A stretch of DNA of 64,000 nt from contig NZ_LS483488.1 of NCBI RefSeq assembly GCF_900478295.1, positions 744,001 to 808,000 of the forward strand, read 5' to 3'. Origin of the DNA: Helicobacter pylori NCTC 11637 = CCUG 17874 = ATCC 43504 = JCM 12093. GTDB lineage: Bacteria; Campylobacterota; Campylobacteria; Campylobacterales; Helicobacteraceae. The position numbers were made by a program, and so were the translations under genes. The notes below the pieces were generated by a model that had not been told where the DNA came from, made no database searches, and saw only the letters and a program-made list of their open reading frames with translations. Positions 40,544-50,053 of the stretch are shown here, piece by piece (positions within the stretch are counted from its first letter, which is position 1; each line of letters begins with the position of its first letter).

Positions 40544-41242
40544 TTAAGAAAGGAGTAAGGAAAATAAAAATCTTGTGGGCGCATGGATAAAAAACTCCGA
40601 TAAAGGGGGGATAAACAAAAAGATAAACACTACCAACAAGCCGTAGCGTTCCATTTTAGAAAACCATTCCAATAAAAACGAACTTTTAAAATGCAACGCT
40701 AAAAATCCTAACGCTTTGGAGCCGTCTAAGGGCGGGATAGGGAGGCTGTTGAAAACGCCTAAGACAAGATTATAAAGAATGCCTTGAATGAGAAAGGTTA
40801 CTAAAGCGAGCTGATAAAGATTCAATTCATTGATATTTAAAGCGTTGATCCCTAGTTTTTGGAAGCTCCAATGCGTGATGAAAGCGAGCAGAACGGCTAG
40901 AGTGAAATTATAAGCCACCCCGGCTAAACTCACCACTACGCATGCCAAAGAGCCTTTTTGAGAGACAATGTAACGCATATCCACCGGCACGGGTTTGGCC
41001 CACCCAAACAAAAAGGGGGCTTGAAAAATGAGTAATAAAGCCGGTAAAAGCACCGAACCCATCATGTCTAAATGCCTGATAGGGTTTAAACTCAAACGCT
41101 TGGCGTCTTTAGCGCTCCTATCCCCAAATAAAAACGCGCTCAAGCCATGCATGATCTCATGCCCTATGATAGCGATTAAAAGGGCTAGGATTTTCATTAA
41201 GGTGGTAATAAAACTTTCTAAAGAGAAATCAAAAAATTGCAC
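40544..41242 (-). CDS. site-2 protease-type membrane metallopeptidase (M50)
   Basis: A 232-residue membrane protein with about six helices. The zinc site HEIMHG (HExxH) lies in the first helix and the third ligand region NSLPIPPLDGSKAL near the C terminus. GDRSAKDAKRLSLNPIRHLD is typical of the short bacterial M50B group. Such enzymes cut proteins inside the membrane; the substrate is unknown. It is next to lepB, another membrane peptidase, with an eight-base gap. Confidence 0.9.
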   Translation of the reverse strand: MQFFDFSLESFITTLMKILALLIAIIGHEIMHGLSAFLFGDRSAKDAKRLSLNPIRHLDMMGSVLLPALLLIFQAPFLFGWAKPVPVDMRYIVSQKGSLACVVVSLAGVAYNFTLAVLLAFITHWSFQKLGINALNINELNLYQLALVTFLIQGILYNLVLGVFNSLPIPPLDGSKALGFLALHFKSSFLLEWFSKMERYGLLVVFIFLFIPPLSEFFIHAPTRFLFSLLLS

Positions 41243-41250
41243 AAAAAACC

Positions 41251-42123
41251 TTAACGCATTGCTTTTTCTTTTTTAATGATTTTTTCTAAGCCTCCAACGC
41301 TTTTAAACATGCGTTCCCAACGCACCAAATAGCGTTTTTTGGGGTTGTTTTCTGCATCCATTTCCAGGCTATTTTTTAAACTCAAACTAAAATAAACAAA
41401 CCATGGCGAACCCACGATATTTTTATAAGCCACACTCCCCCAAAAGCGCGAGTCGCTAGAATTATCCCTGTTATCGCCGATCATGAAAAATTCATCGTCA
41501 TTGATTTTTTTATAAAACACCTTTTCGCCCTCCATTTGAATGAGTTGCATGCTGATATTAGCTTCTGCACCTTGAGTGGCTAACTGCTCCATTAAATGGA
41601 AAGTTTCATTATCTTTTTGGTAATGGATACCCGGATGCTCATTTTTATAAGGGTTTAAAACAAAAATTTTACCCATAAATTCTTTTGTCATGGCGTTAGG
41701 GTAATGTTTAGCGATGTAATTTTTGTCCGTGTCGCTCTCAAAAGGGTGCAAATAAAACCCCTCATTAGTGAATAACACCTCATCGCCTCCAATGGCAAAA
41801 TTCCTCTTAACATAGTAAGATTTTTTTTCATGGGGAGGAATAAACACCACCACTTCGCCGCGCTTAGGGCGATCCCCCTCTATCAAATGCCCGTTATTTT
41901 TAAAATCAGGCATGACAGGAAGCTCAATCCATGGGATTTTAGGAATGGGGATGCCGTAAGAAAACTTTTTGACAAAGAGCATGTCGCCCTCATAGAGCGT
42001 GCCTACCATAGAGCGAGAGGGAATGATGAAGGCTTGCGCGACAAAAAAGATAACCAACAGCACAATAATGATCGTCCCTACCCAACTGGAGCAAAACGCA
42101 TAAACAGAGCGTAAAAATTTCAT
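41251..42123 (-). CDS. lepB: signal peptidase I
   Basis: A 290-residue peptidase that removes Sec signal peptides. It has an N-terminal membrane helix (VGTIIIVLLVIFFVAQAFI), the catalytic serine in PSRSMVGTLYEGD, the lysine in KKSYYVKRNFAIGGDEV, and the box D/E region FFMIGDNRDNSSDSRFWG. The start overlaps the folD stop by one base (TAATG), so it is translated from the folD message. Confidence 0.95.
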   Translation of the reverse strand: MKFLRSVYAFCSSWVGTIIIVLLVIFFVAQAFIIPSRSMVGTLYEGDMLFVKKFSYGIPIPKIPWIELPVMPDFKNNGHLIEGDRPKRGEVVVFIPPHEKKSYYVKRNFAIGGDEVLFTNEGFYLHPFESDTDKNYIAKHYPNAMTKEFMGKIFVLNPYKNEHPGIHYQKDNETFHLMEQLATQGAEANISMQLIQMEGEKVFYKKINDDEFFMIGDNRDNSSDSRFWGSVAYKNIVGSPWFVYFSLSLKNSLEMDAENNPKKRYLVRWERMFKSVGGLEKIIKKEKAMR

Positions 42124-42995
42124 TAAAATCCCTTCCTTTGTTGTTTTTCAAAAGCGATTAAAGTGTTTTCTAAAAGCGAGACGATCGTCATAGGCCCTAC
42201 GCCTTTAGGCACAGGGGTGATAAAACCGGCAACTTTTTGCGCATTTGTAAAATCCACATCGCCCACGATACGCCCATCGTTCAAATGATTGATCCCAATA
42301 TCCACCACTACAGCCCCTTTTTTTAACATGCTCGCTTTAATCAAATCAGGCTTACCCACGCCCACGCAGACAATATCAGCGTTTTGGGTGTAAAAACTAA
42401 TGTCTTTAGTCAAAATATGGCACACGCTCACGCTAGCCCCAGCGTTTAGCATGAGCATGCTTAAAGGTTTTCCAATGATATTGCTCGCCCCAATAATCGC
42501 CACATCCTTGCCCTTGATTCCAATATGATAATGCTCTAAAAGACGCATCACGCCCATAGGGGTGGCTGGCAGAAACGATTCTTTTTGAGTGCAGAGCTTG
42601 CCGATATTAAGGGGGTGGAAACCATCCACATCTTTGTTTGGATCAATGGCTTCTAAAACCATTTTAGTATCAATGTGTCTGGGCAAAGGGAGCTGGACTA
42701 AAACGCCTGAAATGTTTTGATCGGTATTGTAATCTTTAATCAAGGACAGCAATTCAGCTTCAGTAATATCCTCTTGGAGGGTTTTTAAGTCAAAATCCAT
42801 GCCCACCCTTTGGCATGCTTTGATCTTCATATTGACATAAGTGATACTAGCGGGATCTTTCCCCACTAAAATCACGGCTAGTTTGGGGCGTTTATGCGTT
42901 TGCGTACTTATTATTTGGATTTTATTTTTCAAATCTTTTTCTATATTACAAGCTAGCGCTTGCCCGTCTAATAAAACAACGCCCCTATTTGGCAT
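42123..42995 (-). CDS. folD: bifunctional methylene-THF dehydrogenase/cyclohydrolase
   Basis: A 290-residue enzyme of one-carbon metabolism that turns 5,10-methylene-THF into 10-formyl-THF. The start [11 protein letters not shown] follows AAAGGA; an in-frame ATG 21 bases upstream is less likely. Key motifs are [16 protein letters not shown] (catalytic Lys), [38 protein letters not shown] and the C-terminal [12 protein letters not shown]. Confidence 0.95.
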   Translation of the reverse strand: MPNRGVVLLDGQALACNIEKDLKNKIQIISTQTHKRPKLAVILVGKDPASITYVNMKIKACQRVGMDFDLKTLQEDITEAELLSLIKDYNTDQNISGVLVQLPLPRHIDTKMVLEAIDPNKDVDGFHPLNIGKLCTQKESFLPATPMGVMRLLEHYHIGIKGKDVAIIGASNIIGKPLSMLMLNAGASVSVCHILTKDISFYTQNADIVCVGVGKPDLIKASMLKKGAVVVDIGINHLNDGRIVGDVDFTNAQKVAGFITPVPKGVGPMTIVSLLENTLIAFEKQQRKGF

Positions 42996-43073
42996 GCTTA
43001 TTTGTCCTTTATCCATTAAAATCCTATTATTGTAGCAAAAATCATGCGTTTAATGGAATAAAAACCCAGTTTG

Positions 43074-45110
43074 TCAATCTTTAAGATTAGCCCCATGATA
43101 GAGCAAGTAAAAACTAAGGGCTTTTAAGGATTCTAATTGCTGGTAAAACTTAGAAGCTTCTGTTTTGTCGTTTTGTTTATCCTCTGGCTCTTTAGGGTTT
43201 TCATTCAAATACCTTAACCCTGAACTCGGGTTATAAAAATAATCTTTAGTAGCGATCGCTTCATAGCCTAGCGCGTAATTGGGGTGGCTTGGGGGGTTTG
43301 TTGTGTTGTTAGAAAGTAAAGGCTTTCCAAAACTCACGAATTGAAAGCCTTTAGGGGCGACTAATTCAATAATCGTAGGGACGATGTCTAAATGCGATCC
43401 GACTTGACTGATTTTTTTAGGCTTTAAGGTGGGGGCATATAAAATAAGCGGCACGGATTTAATGATATACAAATCGTTTTTAGCGTATTCATAGCTCCTG
43501 TCAAAGTGATCCCCTGTGATGATAAAAAGCGAGTTAGGGAATTTTTGGCTGGCTTTTTTGATGAAATTGACTATTACTTTGTCATACCAGTAAATATGCC
43601 CTAAAGAATTAGCGTCCGGTAGATTTTCTGATTTGGGGGTTTTTTCCACAAATTGTTGGATTTTTTCTAAAGGCACGCCAAAGGCTTTGAGATTCACGTT
43701 TTTGATCGCATGGTTGCTTAAAGTCATCACCATGCTGAAAGTTTTTTCATGGGGGTTGGTGTTTTCTAAAATATAGTCAAATAGAATATTATCATGCACT
43801 CCCCAGTTGCTCTCTATGGGCTTGGGGTAGGGCTTGTTTTTGGCAAATTCTAAGAGATGGTTATTGAAATAAAGGGCGTGAAAACCTTGTTTTTTGGTGA
43901 AACTGGTTAATTTGTTCCAAATCCCGCTACCCCCATAATAAAAGTTGTTTTTATAACCCAGAGTTTTTGTGATATTGCCAATCGCCATAGGAAAGCTAGG
44001 GAGGATCACCCCTGAATTGACTAAGTTATTATCATTGATATAAGGCAAGCCTGTGATCTGGACATCTAGGCTTTTAACGGTCCGTGGGGCGCTTTCAATA
44101 AAAGCAGAAAGCATGTGGGCATGCTCTTTTTTGACCAAATCTTGTAAAGCGCTCGTTAGCCCTATGGCGTCAAATTTTGGATCAAAATGCCATGAACTCA
44201 GGGACTCTGAAACGATATAGAAAACATGTTGAATGGTTTGAAGAGAATCGTTGTGGCTTGTTTGAGAAAGCAACTCATAGAGGTTGTTTGAAGGGTTTTC
44301 TTTAAGATGGAAATAATTTTTCGCCACTTCTAAAGGCGTTTCTTTAGCAAAATCGCTGAATTTAAGGTTATGGCTTTGTCTGTAATTGCGTGCTAAAAGA
44401 TAAAGGTTGCGAAACGCACCGGGGGTGATTTTCATTAAAAAAGGATCTTTGGCTGGCTCTATGCTGAGATCTAAAGACGCGCCCACAAAACTCAATTGCG
44501 CGTTAATGTAAAACATTTGCGTGAGGGAAAAAAGCGCAAATAAAATAAAAGTTTTAAGGGGTTTGGTGTGGGCGGCTTGATACACATTTTTGGGCTTAAA
44601 AAGGGCGTTTTGGAGTTTGAAATAGGTAAAAGAGATTAAAACGCTAAGGATTAAAAAGAGTGAAAAACTAGAAAAAATAGGGTATTCCCCGCTCATTTTT
44701 AAAATCGTGAGCGTGTCTTCATGCAAAAATTCCAATAAATTTTCATCAAACACATTCCCATAAATGCCATAATAAACAATGTTTGAAATGTTTAAAAACA
44801 GGATAATAGCGATAGAAAAATACGCCACAACATTAAGCATTTTGGTTTGGTGTTTAGGGGCAAATAACCCCAATAACCCGATGATGATAAAAAGAATCGC
44901 TAGGCTTGAGACCACACGATTATCGTATCTGGATCCATTGAATAGGGTTTTGATGATTTCATCAAAAATAGGGTTTTTTAAAGCATGCTTATAATAGCCT
45001 GTATAAAGGATAAAGCCGATACGATTAAACACAAACAACAAGCTCATAAAAAAGGTGAAATAAAAACCTTTTAAAAAGAGCGAAAAAAGGGCATGGGATA
45101 GGGATTTCAT
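43074..45110 (-). CDS. sulfatase/LTA-synthase-family membrane enzyme (HP0578 type)
   Basis: A 678-residue protein. Residues 1-200 hold about five membrane helices; the rest is a periplasmic alkaline-phosphatase-fold domain. Seen are FYIVSESLSSWHFDP (first metal site), RTVKSLDVQITGLPY (probable nucleophile Thr region), IITGDHFDRSYEY and GSHLDIVPTIIEL (metal ligands). The family transfers phospho-head groups from lipids to envelope polymers or lipid A. Adjacent Kdo hydrolase genes suggest a lipopolysaccharide role. The exact reaction is not known to me. Confidence 0.8.
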   Translation of the reverse strand: MKSLSHALFSLFLKGFYFTFFMSLLFVFNRIGFILYTGYYKHALKNPIFDEIIKTLFNGSRYDNRVVSSLAILFIIIGLLGLFAPKHQTKMLNVVAYFSIAIILFLNISNIVYYGIYGNVFDENLLEFLHEDTLTILKMSGEYPIFSSFSLFLILSVLISFTYFKLQNALFKPKNVYQAAHTKPLKTFILFALFSLTQMFYINAQLSFVGASLDLSIEPAKDPFLMKITPGAFRNLYLLARNYRQSHNLKFSDFAKETPLEVAKNYFHLKENPSNNLYELLSQTSHNDSLQTIQHVFYIVSESLSSWHFDPKFDAIGLTSALQDLVKKEHAHMLSAFIESAPRTVKSLDVQITGLPYINDNNLVNSGVILPSFPMAIGNITKTLGYKNNFYYGGSGIWNKLTSFTKKQGFHALYFNNHLLEFAKNKPYPKPIESNWGVHDNILFDYILENTNPHEKTFSMVMTLSNHAIKNVNLKAFGVPLEKIQQFVEKTPKSENLPDANSLGHIYWYDKVIVNFIKKASQKFPNSLFIITGDHFDRSYEYAKNDLYIIKSVPLILYAPTLKPKKISQVGSHLDIVPTIIELVAPKGFQFVSFGKPLLSNNTTNPPSHPNYALGYEAIATKDYFYNPSSGLRYLNENPKEPEDKQNDKTEASKFYQQLESLKALSFYLLYHGANLKD

Positions 45111-45115
45111 AAGCG

Positions 45116-45670
45116 TTAATACAACCTTTTTTTAACAAGATATAAAGTCTTAAAAAAGACAAAAAGAAGCAAGGGGAAATCCAATAAAGAATCTAAGATT
45201 TGAAAATTAGAACGCATTAAAAGCGAACTGGATAACGCTACTAAAGCAATCACGCCCAATAAGGGGCTGCTCAAAAACAAACTGCTACAAAAAAGCGCGC
45301 TAACAATAAGAGAAGCCATGAAATGATGATAGATTGAAAAAGGCAAAAACCCTAAAATATCTGTCAAAAGCAACAGATTGAAAAACAGCATGACGCTATA
45401 AGATTGCAAGGTTTCTAAAGGGGGCTTTTGGAGGAGACGGCAAGAAAAGAGCGCATAAGCAAGGATCAAAAGACAGCTAAAGGGGCTTAAGGGGGCTGTA
45501 AAACTGCTTAAAAATTCATTGAGCGATAGAGAGTCTTTCAAAGCGATATTGCTTAAAATCACGCTTATTAAAGAGAGCGAAAACCTTAAACCCAATGGCT
45601 TCTTTTTGAAAAAAAAGAAAATTAAAAAAAGCCATACAAAACTCAGCGTGTAAGAAGAATGTATAAACAT
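45116..45670 (-). CDS. membrane subunit of the Kdo hydrolase (HP0579 type)
   Basis: A 184-residue, very hydrophobic protein with about six helices and little loop sequence. By position and partner it corresponds to HP0579, which has been reported to be needed together with HP0580 for removal of the outer Kdo sugar from H. pylori lipopolysaccharide. It carries no catalytic motif itself, so a chaperone or anchor role is likely. It is intact here, while its partner directly upstream is frameshifted. Confidence 0.7.
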   Translation of the reverse strand: MFIHSSYTLSFVWLFLIFFFFKKKPLGLRFSLSLISVILSNIALKDSLSLNEFLSSFTAPLSPFSCLLILAYALFSCRLLQKPPLETLQSYSVMLFFNLLLLTDILGFLPFSIYHHFMASLIVSALFCSSLFLSSPLLGVIALVALSSSLLMRSNFQILDSLLDFPLLLFVFFKTLYLVKKRLY

Positions 45671-45676
45671 GACTAA

Positions 45677-46796
45677 TCACTTGAGAAGGGATTTTAAATA
45701 AGCCATATTAAAACGGATGTGTTTGATATGAGATCGGTTGTAGGTATAGACAATATCTATAAAATGAGGATTAAGACTATAGCTTGGGTAACTCACTTCA
45801 TTGGCTTTATCTAAAATTTTTAAGGTTTTAAAAGAGTTTGAGTTTTCTAATTTAGAAAGCAAGAGTTCTTTACGACGCAGTGATAAATCGCTAGGGTTGT
45901 GGATCAAATACAATTCTTTGTTTAAGTTGATCAAATTCAAAGCGTCATTCAAGTTTTTCAAATTCGTAAGCATGGGTTTTTGCCAAATAGTAGGGGTTTT
46001 ACAGGTTTCTAGTATGAGGCTATCTTTAAAAGAATGGTTTCTAAACGCCATGATGGCGCAATCTTTAAAGGGGGTTAAGCTTGGCTGGAGCTGGTGGTTT
46101 AGGGCATTAGGCCTTAAAAGCTCTCTTGGGTTATTTTGTTTGTCAAATTTCAACAACAAGGGGTATTGGGTGGCTAATTCGTGATAAAGCGGTAGCATAA
46201 ACCCGCCATCAGTGGTGTTTAAAGGCTTATTTTTTATCAAATGGCTTAAGTTTAAAAAAGGGCTTAAAGAGAGTTTTCGCGCAAACTTAAAACGAATCGG
46301 CTCTAAAGCGCTTTCAAGTTGATAGATTTTAGAAGTGGCCCACCCGCCCATGCTCACCCCTACGACAAACAACAAAATTTTATCGTCATGCAAAAAAAGC
46401 AAGGGGTTACCTAGTTTTTTTGATATATTCATGCGAATAATGAGAAAGCTCTTCTTTGGTTAAAAGAATGAAGGCTTCGCTCCAGCGATTAATCTTGCTG
46501 TCAAAAAGATTCGCGCTGATTTTCACATCCCTTGCCCCTTCTTTAGTGCCGCTAAAATAAGCGCTCAAGAGGTTATCGTTAGGCAAATTGATTAAAGCGC
46601 TCGCATGCACGCTTAAAGCGTCATCTGGTTTAGGGATAGTGAATTGTGTGAAATAGGGGGGGCTTTTGGTTGAAAGGGCTTGATTATGCATGAAAGCATA
46701 GGGGGGGGTTTGATGCGTCATTATAATTAAAAATAAAACGATAAAAAGCCCCACAAAAAAGGCGGCATGTTTTAGGCGATTTCTTGAAGGTTCCAA
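45677..46796 (-). pseudogene. Kdo hydrolase catalytic subunit (HP0580 type), frameshifted
   Basis: Two frames together make one protein of about 370 residues. The N-terminal 129 codons start at a TTG (46796) with a membrane anchor (FFVGLFIVLFLII), then a sialidase-like part (LINLPNDNLLSAYFSGTKEG). This frame ends HEYIKKTR-stop. The C-terminal frame continues KKLGNPLLFLHDDKILLFV from the same point. The break is at an A7 run on the coding strand (plus-strand T7 at 46415-46421); six or nine As would restore one frame. A C8 run (plus-strand G8 at 46701-46708) in the N-terminal part is in frame. Loss would leave the outer Kdo on lipopolysaccharide. Either phase variation, fixed loss or a sequencing error. 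Confidence 0.75.
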
Positions 46797-47791
46797 GATA
46801 GCGTTTCGCCCCCTCTTAAGATAGCGATTTTTTCATTCAAACAAAGCGTGTGTGTAGGGATCATAAAGGGTTTTTTAGACAAATGCGCTTTTTTACTGGG
46901 CAAATTGTCTAGCCCATAGATTGTTTTAGCGTTATCGCTGATAAAGGCTTGCAAGTTTTCTAAAGCGTTGTGTTTTTCAAAAAGTTCGCACAATGCAGGC
47001 AACAAAATAGGGGCAGAAAAGATGCCTGCCGGGATGTTAGCGCTATGCTTTTTAGAAATGAAATGCGGGGCGCTATCAGATCCAAAAGAGATTTTAGGGT
47101 GGGCTTTTAAAGCAAGGGATAAAAGCCTTTCTTGGTCTTTTTTGGTTTTGATTAAGGGTTTGCAAAAACAATGCGGGTCCAAACTCCCCCCTAATAAATC
47201 ATCTAAAGTCATGCTGATATGGTGTAAGGTCAAAGTCGCATAGAGGTTGTCATGCTTTTCAATCAAAGCGATACTGCGCCAATCGCTCAAATGCTCTATA
47301 ATGATTTTGAGTTTAGGGAATGAAAGGGCGAAAGTTTCTAAAACGCTATGGCATAAAAATTCTTTATCCAAACAAAACCCGGCTTGTTCTGCATGGATGC
47401 ATAAAATAAAGCCTAATTTTTGGGCGTTTTCTAAAATTTCTAAGGTTTTTTCACCCAACAAATCCGAAGTGCCGTTTTGCGCGTTTGTGGTCATGCCTTT
47501 GGGGTAGAGCTTTAAAAACCTGATGCCTTTTTCTTGAGCGCGTTGCAATTCTTCTAAAGTCAAGCCATCATTGAAATACAAACTCATTAGAGGCTTGAAG
47601 TTTGAAGAATGGTTTAAAATTTCTTCTTCGTATTCAAGGGTGGTTGGAGTGTCAATCAAGGGCTTACTGAGATTAGGCATGATCACTGCGGCACTAAAAG
47701 GCTCGCTAGAATATCTTAACACCGCTTTTAAAAGCGCGTTTTCTCGCACATGCAAGTGGGCGTCTATGGGGTCAAAAAGCGTGATTTCCAT
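46772..47791 (-). CDS. pyrC: dihydroorotase
   Basis: A 339-residue class II dihydroorotase of pyrimidine synthesis. The metal-binding start [15 protein letters not shown], the carbamylated-lysine region [38 protein letters not shown] and the catalytic FGSDSAPHF are all present. Its end overlaps the TTG start of the Kdo hydrolase gene by 25 bases, so the envelope genes downstream are probably read from the pyrC message. Confidence 0.94.
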   Translation of the reverse strand: MEITLFDPIDAHLHVRENALLKAVLRYSSEPFSAAVIMPNLSKPLIDTPTTLEYEEEILNHSSNFKPLMSLYFNDGLTLEELQRAQEKGIRFLKLYPKGMTTNAQNGTSDLLGEKTLEILENAQKLGFILCIHAEQAGFCLDKEFLCHSVLETFALSFPKLKIIIEHLSDWRSIALIEKHDNLYATLTLHHISMTLDDLLGGSLDPHCFCKPLIKTKKDQERLLSLALKAHPKISFGSDSAPHFISKKHSANIPAGIFSAPILLPALCELFEKHNALENLQAFISDNAKTIYGLDNLPSKKAHLSKKPFMIPTHTLCLNEKIAILRGGETLSWNLQEIA

Positions 47792-47794
47792 TTT

Positions 47795-48754
47795 CTAATT
47801 GCCTCCTAAGTAATAGCGCACTCTGATGCGAATGAGGGTTTTAGTTTTGGGGCGTGGGTAATCCTTATAAGCGATTTGAATGGTCTTTAAGGTGTTGTCA
47901 TCAAGCATTTTATATTCAGAGCCAATGATGATTTTAAGATCGGTAATATCGCCGTTAGGGTGCAAGTAAAACTCTACCGCATTCGTCCCGTCCTGCCCTA
48001 AATAAGCCGCTACTTGAGGGTATTCTAAATATTTTTGCGTGATGCGCCCAATATCCCTTAAATTATTCCTGATGAAATCTTTTTCGGCTGTGCCTAAATC
48101 CCCAAATTCTTCGCCATACAATTCATCAATATCCCTTCTGGTTTGGTTATCTAAGCCTTTATTATTTTCTTTTCTGGGTGGCGCAACTTCTTTAGGCAAG
48201 AAAGAAAGCTGGTTAGGGTCAAATTCTTTTTTGACAGGTTTTTTCTCTTCTATTTTTTTCTGCTCTACTTTTTGTTCTACTTTCTGCTCTACGATTTTTT
48301 TCTCTTCTTTTTTCTCCTCTACTATTTTTTTCTCTTCCACTTTTTCTACTTTTTTAAGAGCCTTATGTTTGTGGTTGGGCTTTTTGGGTTCAGGTTTTGG
48401 TTTAGGCTCAGGCTTAGGCTTTTCTATAGGCTTTGGTGGGGTTGGCGGGGTTGGGGGTGTGGGAGGCGTTGGGGGTTTTTGGGGTCCAGCCAGCGTGGGT
48501 TTAGGAGCGCCCTGGGTGTTTTTACTGGGATCTTGCGAATGGCCTCTTTTTAAAACCAATAAATTTTCAGGATTTAATTTAACAAGCTTGGGTTTTGAAG
48601 GAAAAAAATCTTCTCTGTGTTCAAATAAAAAATAAATCAACCAGTGCAACAATACAGACAGAATGAGAGAAAAGAAAAAATTCCTGTTAGAATGATCTAC
48701 AGGGTCAAAATTTTTCCCTAACTTAGCAGGTTGTAGTTTAGAATTTTCCGGCAT
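47795..48754 (-). CDS. tonB: TonB-like energy transducer
   Basis: A 319-residue protein with one membrane helix (FFFSLILSVLLHWLIYFLF; His in the helix as in TonB), a long Pro-rich span (PPTPPTPPTPPTPPKP), then Glu/Lys repeats (EKKIVEEKKEEKKIVEQKVE) and a C-terminal TonB domain (LKIIIGSEYKMLDDNTLKTI). It would link the inner-membrane motor to outer-membrane receptors. H. pylori has another tonB next to exbBD elsewhere; no exbB/exbD is here. It overlaps fliO by 17 bases. Confidence 0.85.
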   Translation of the reverse strand: MPENSKLQPAKLGKNFDPVDHSNRNFFFSLILSVLLHWLIYFLFEHREDFFPSKPKLVKLNPENLLVLKRGHSQDPSKNTQGAPKPTLAGPQKPPTPPTPPTPPTPPKPIEKPKPEPKPKPEPKKPNHKHKALKKVEKVEEKKIVEEKKEEKKIVEQKVEQKVEQKKIEEKKPVKKEFDPNQLSFLPKEVAPPRKENNKGLDNQTRRDIDELYGEEFGDLGTAEKDFIRNNLRDIGRITQKYLEYPQVAAYLGQDGTNAVEFYLHPNGDITDLKIIIGSEYKMLDDNTLKTIQIAYKDYPRPKTKTLIRIRVRYYLGGN

Positions 48755-49604
48755 ATAAATTTCCTAATTTTGAATTCTTTATATTATTTTCAGCTTCTTT
48801 AATCAGTTCTTCTTTAGATGTTTTTGGGCTTATTTTGTCTAAAAGCAGGCCGTATTTATCGCTTAGTAAGACCAAGTAACGCTCCTTATTGGTTTCTATT
48901 GAAATGATTTTATGGTTCGCACCAACACGACCCAAAACACTAATTTCTAACTTAAAATCTTTTGTAGAAAAAGACCCTTGTGTGGGAACAATTTTTTTTT
49001 TGATTATATACAATATTAAGAGTAAGGCAGCAATAACCGCTAGCGCCTTATAAGCATGGCTTAAATCTAGTGGGGGTTTTAATTCTAGAGGGCTTTTGGC
49101 TCGCTCTTTTTTATCTTGGCTTTCGAGATTGGCATGCTGAGATTGTTCTTCATGGCTTGGGGCTAAATGAAAACCTTTAGGTAAAAAAAGAAAGCGGATG
49201 CGTTTTTTATCCTTGCTGTTTGAAGCTTGGATTTCTAATTCTGTTGTGGCTTTTTTAGACAAGAGGTAGATGTCATTTTGGTAAGAAAACATTTCTAAAG
49301 CATTCAAAGAGGCTTCTTTAAAATCCATGGTTTTTTTAGAATCCAGTTTAGCGTTTTTTAAAACGATCACCTTTTGCCCTTCAACTTCCATGATTTTAGG
49401 CGTTTTGTTAAAGGGCGCTTCAAAAGTGAGCGTGGTTTGCACGGCTTTTATGGGTGGTGTTGTTTGAGCGTTTAAATCAGGTTGGACTTCTTTTAATGCA
49501 TTTTGCCAATGCGCTAGTTTAATGGGAGCGTCATCATTTAAAGGTATTTTTTCTTCAGCCAGTAACATAAAAGCAGCACTCAATAACAAGAATAACAATC
49601 TCAT
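48738..49604 (-). CDS. fliO: flagellar export component FliO
   Basis: A 288-residue protein with a signal sequence, a large periplasmic part (about residues 20-185), one membrane helix (LAVIAALLLILYIIKKK) and a cytoplasmic FliO domain (LEISVLGRVGANHKIISIE, RYLVLLSDKYGLLLDKI). The extended periplasmic N-terminal part is unusual compared with enteric FliO but matches the H. pylori protein (HP0583) identified as FliO. FliO helps assemble the FliPQR export gate. Overlaps fliN by four bases. Confidence 0.82.
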   Translation of the reverse strand: MRLLFLLLSAAFMLLAEEKIPLNDDAPIKLAHWQNALKEVQPDLNAQTTPPIKAVQTTLTFEAPFNKTPKIMEVEGQKVIVLKNAKLDSKKTMDFKEASLNALEMFSYQNDIYLLSKKATTELEIQASNSKDKKRIRFLFLPKGFHLAPSHEEQSQHANLESQDKKERAKSPLELKPPLDLSHAYKALAVIAALLLILYIIKKKIVPTQGSFSTKDFKLEISVLGRVGANHKIISIETNKERYLVLLSDKYGLLLDKISPKTSKEELIKEAENNIKNSKLGNLYAGKF

Positions 49605-49972
49605 GAATTTTTAGCGAGATAATACACAATGGCGTTAGAATCTAGGATTTCATTCAAACGAATGGCTAAATTCCTTTCAAAAACCATCACCTCACCCTTA
49701 CCAATCACCCGCCCGTTCACGAAAGTATCCACGCTCTCTCCGGCGGGTTTTTGCAAATCAATCACAGAGCCTTTTTCAAAACGCAAAATTTGCAACAAAG
49801 GGATTTGCGTAGAGCCAAGTTCCGCGCTAAAAACAATCTCCATGTCTAAAAGGTTTTTATAATCGCAAATGAGTTCTTCTAAATAAGTGGAAAGCTCTAG
49901 TTCTCTTTCTTTATTCGCTTTCTCTTTTTCTTTTTCGGCTATTTTTAACTTATTGGCTTCTGTTTCTGACAT
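49601..49972 (-). CDS. fliN: flagellar motor switch protein FliN
   Basis: A 123-residue protein. The N-terminal third is charged helix (KLKIAEKEKEKANKERELEL), followed by a SpoA/C-ring domain: MEIVFSAELGSTQIPLLQIL, GSVIDLQKPAGESVDTFVNG and GEVMVFERNLAIRLNEIL. FliN forms the bottom of the switch complex and helps dock export cargo. Adjacent to fliO, a sensible grouping. Confidence 0.93.
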   Translation of the reverse strand: MSETEANKLKIAEKEKEKANKERELELSTYLEELICDYKNLLDMEIVFSAELGSTQIPLLQILRFEKGSVIDLQKPAGESVDTFVNGRVIGKGEVMVFERNLAIRLNEILDSNAIVYYLAKNS

Positions 49973-50053
49973 AAAACCCTACTCTTTCAAGAATGATTTG
50001 ACTTTGATTATAAAATCTTAATTTTACTATAAATTTTATAACAAATAAAGCCA

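Noticed and set aside
48039..48635. Long plus-strand open frame (198 codons) rich in Phe, Ser and Gly
   Set aside because: It is the antisense of the repetitive tonB region; composition follows from the Pro and Lys/Glu repeats of tonB.
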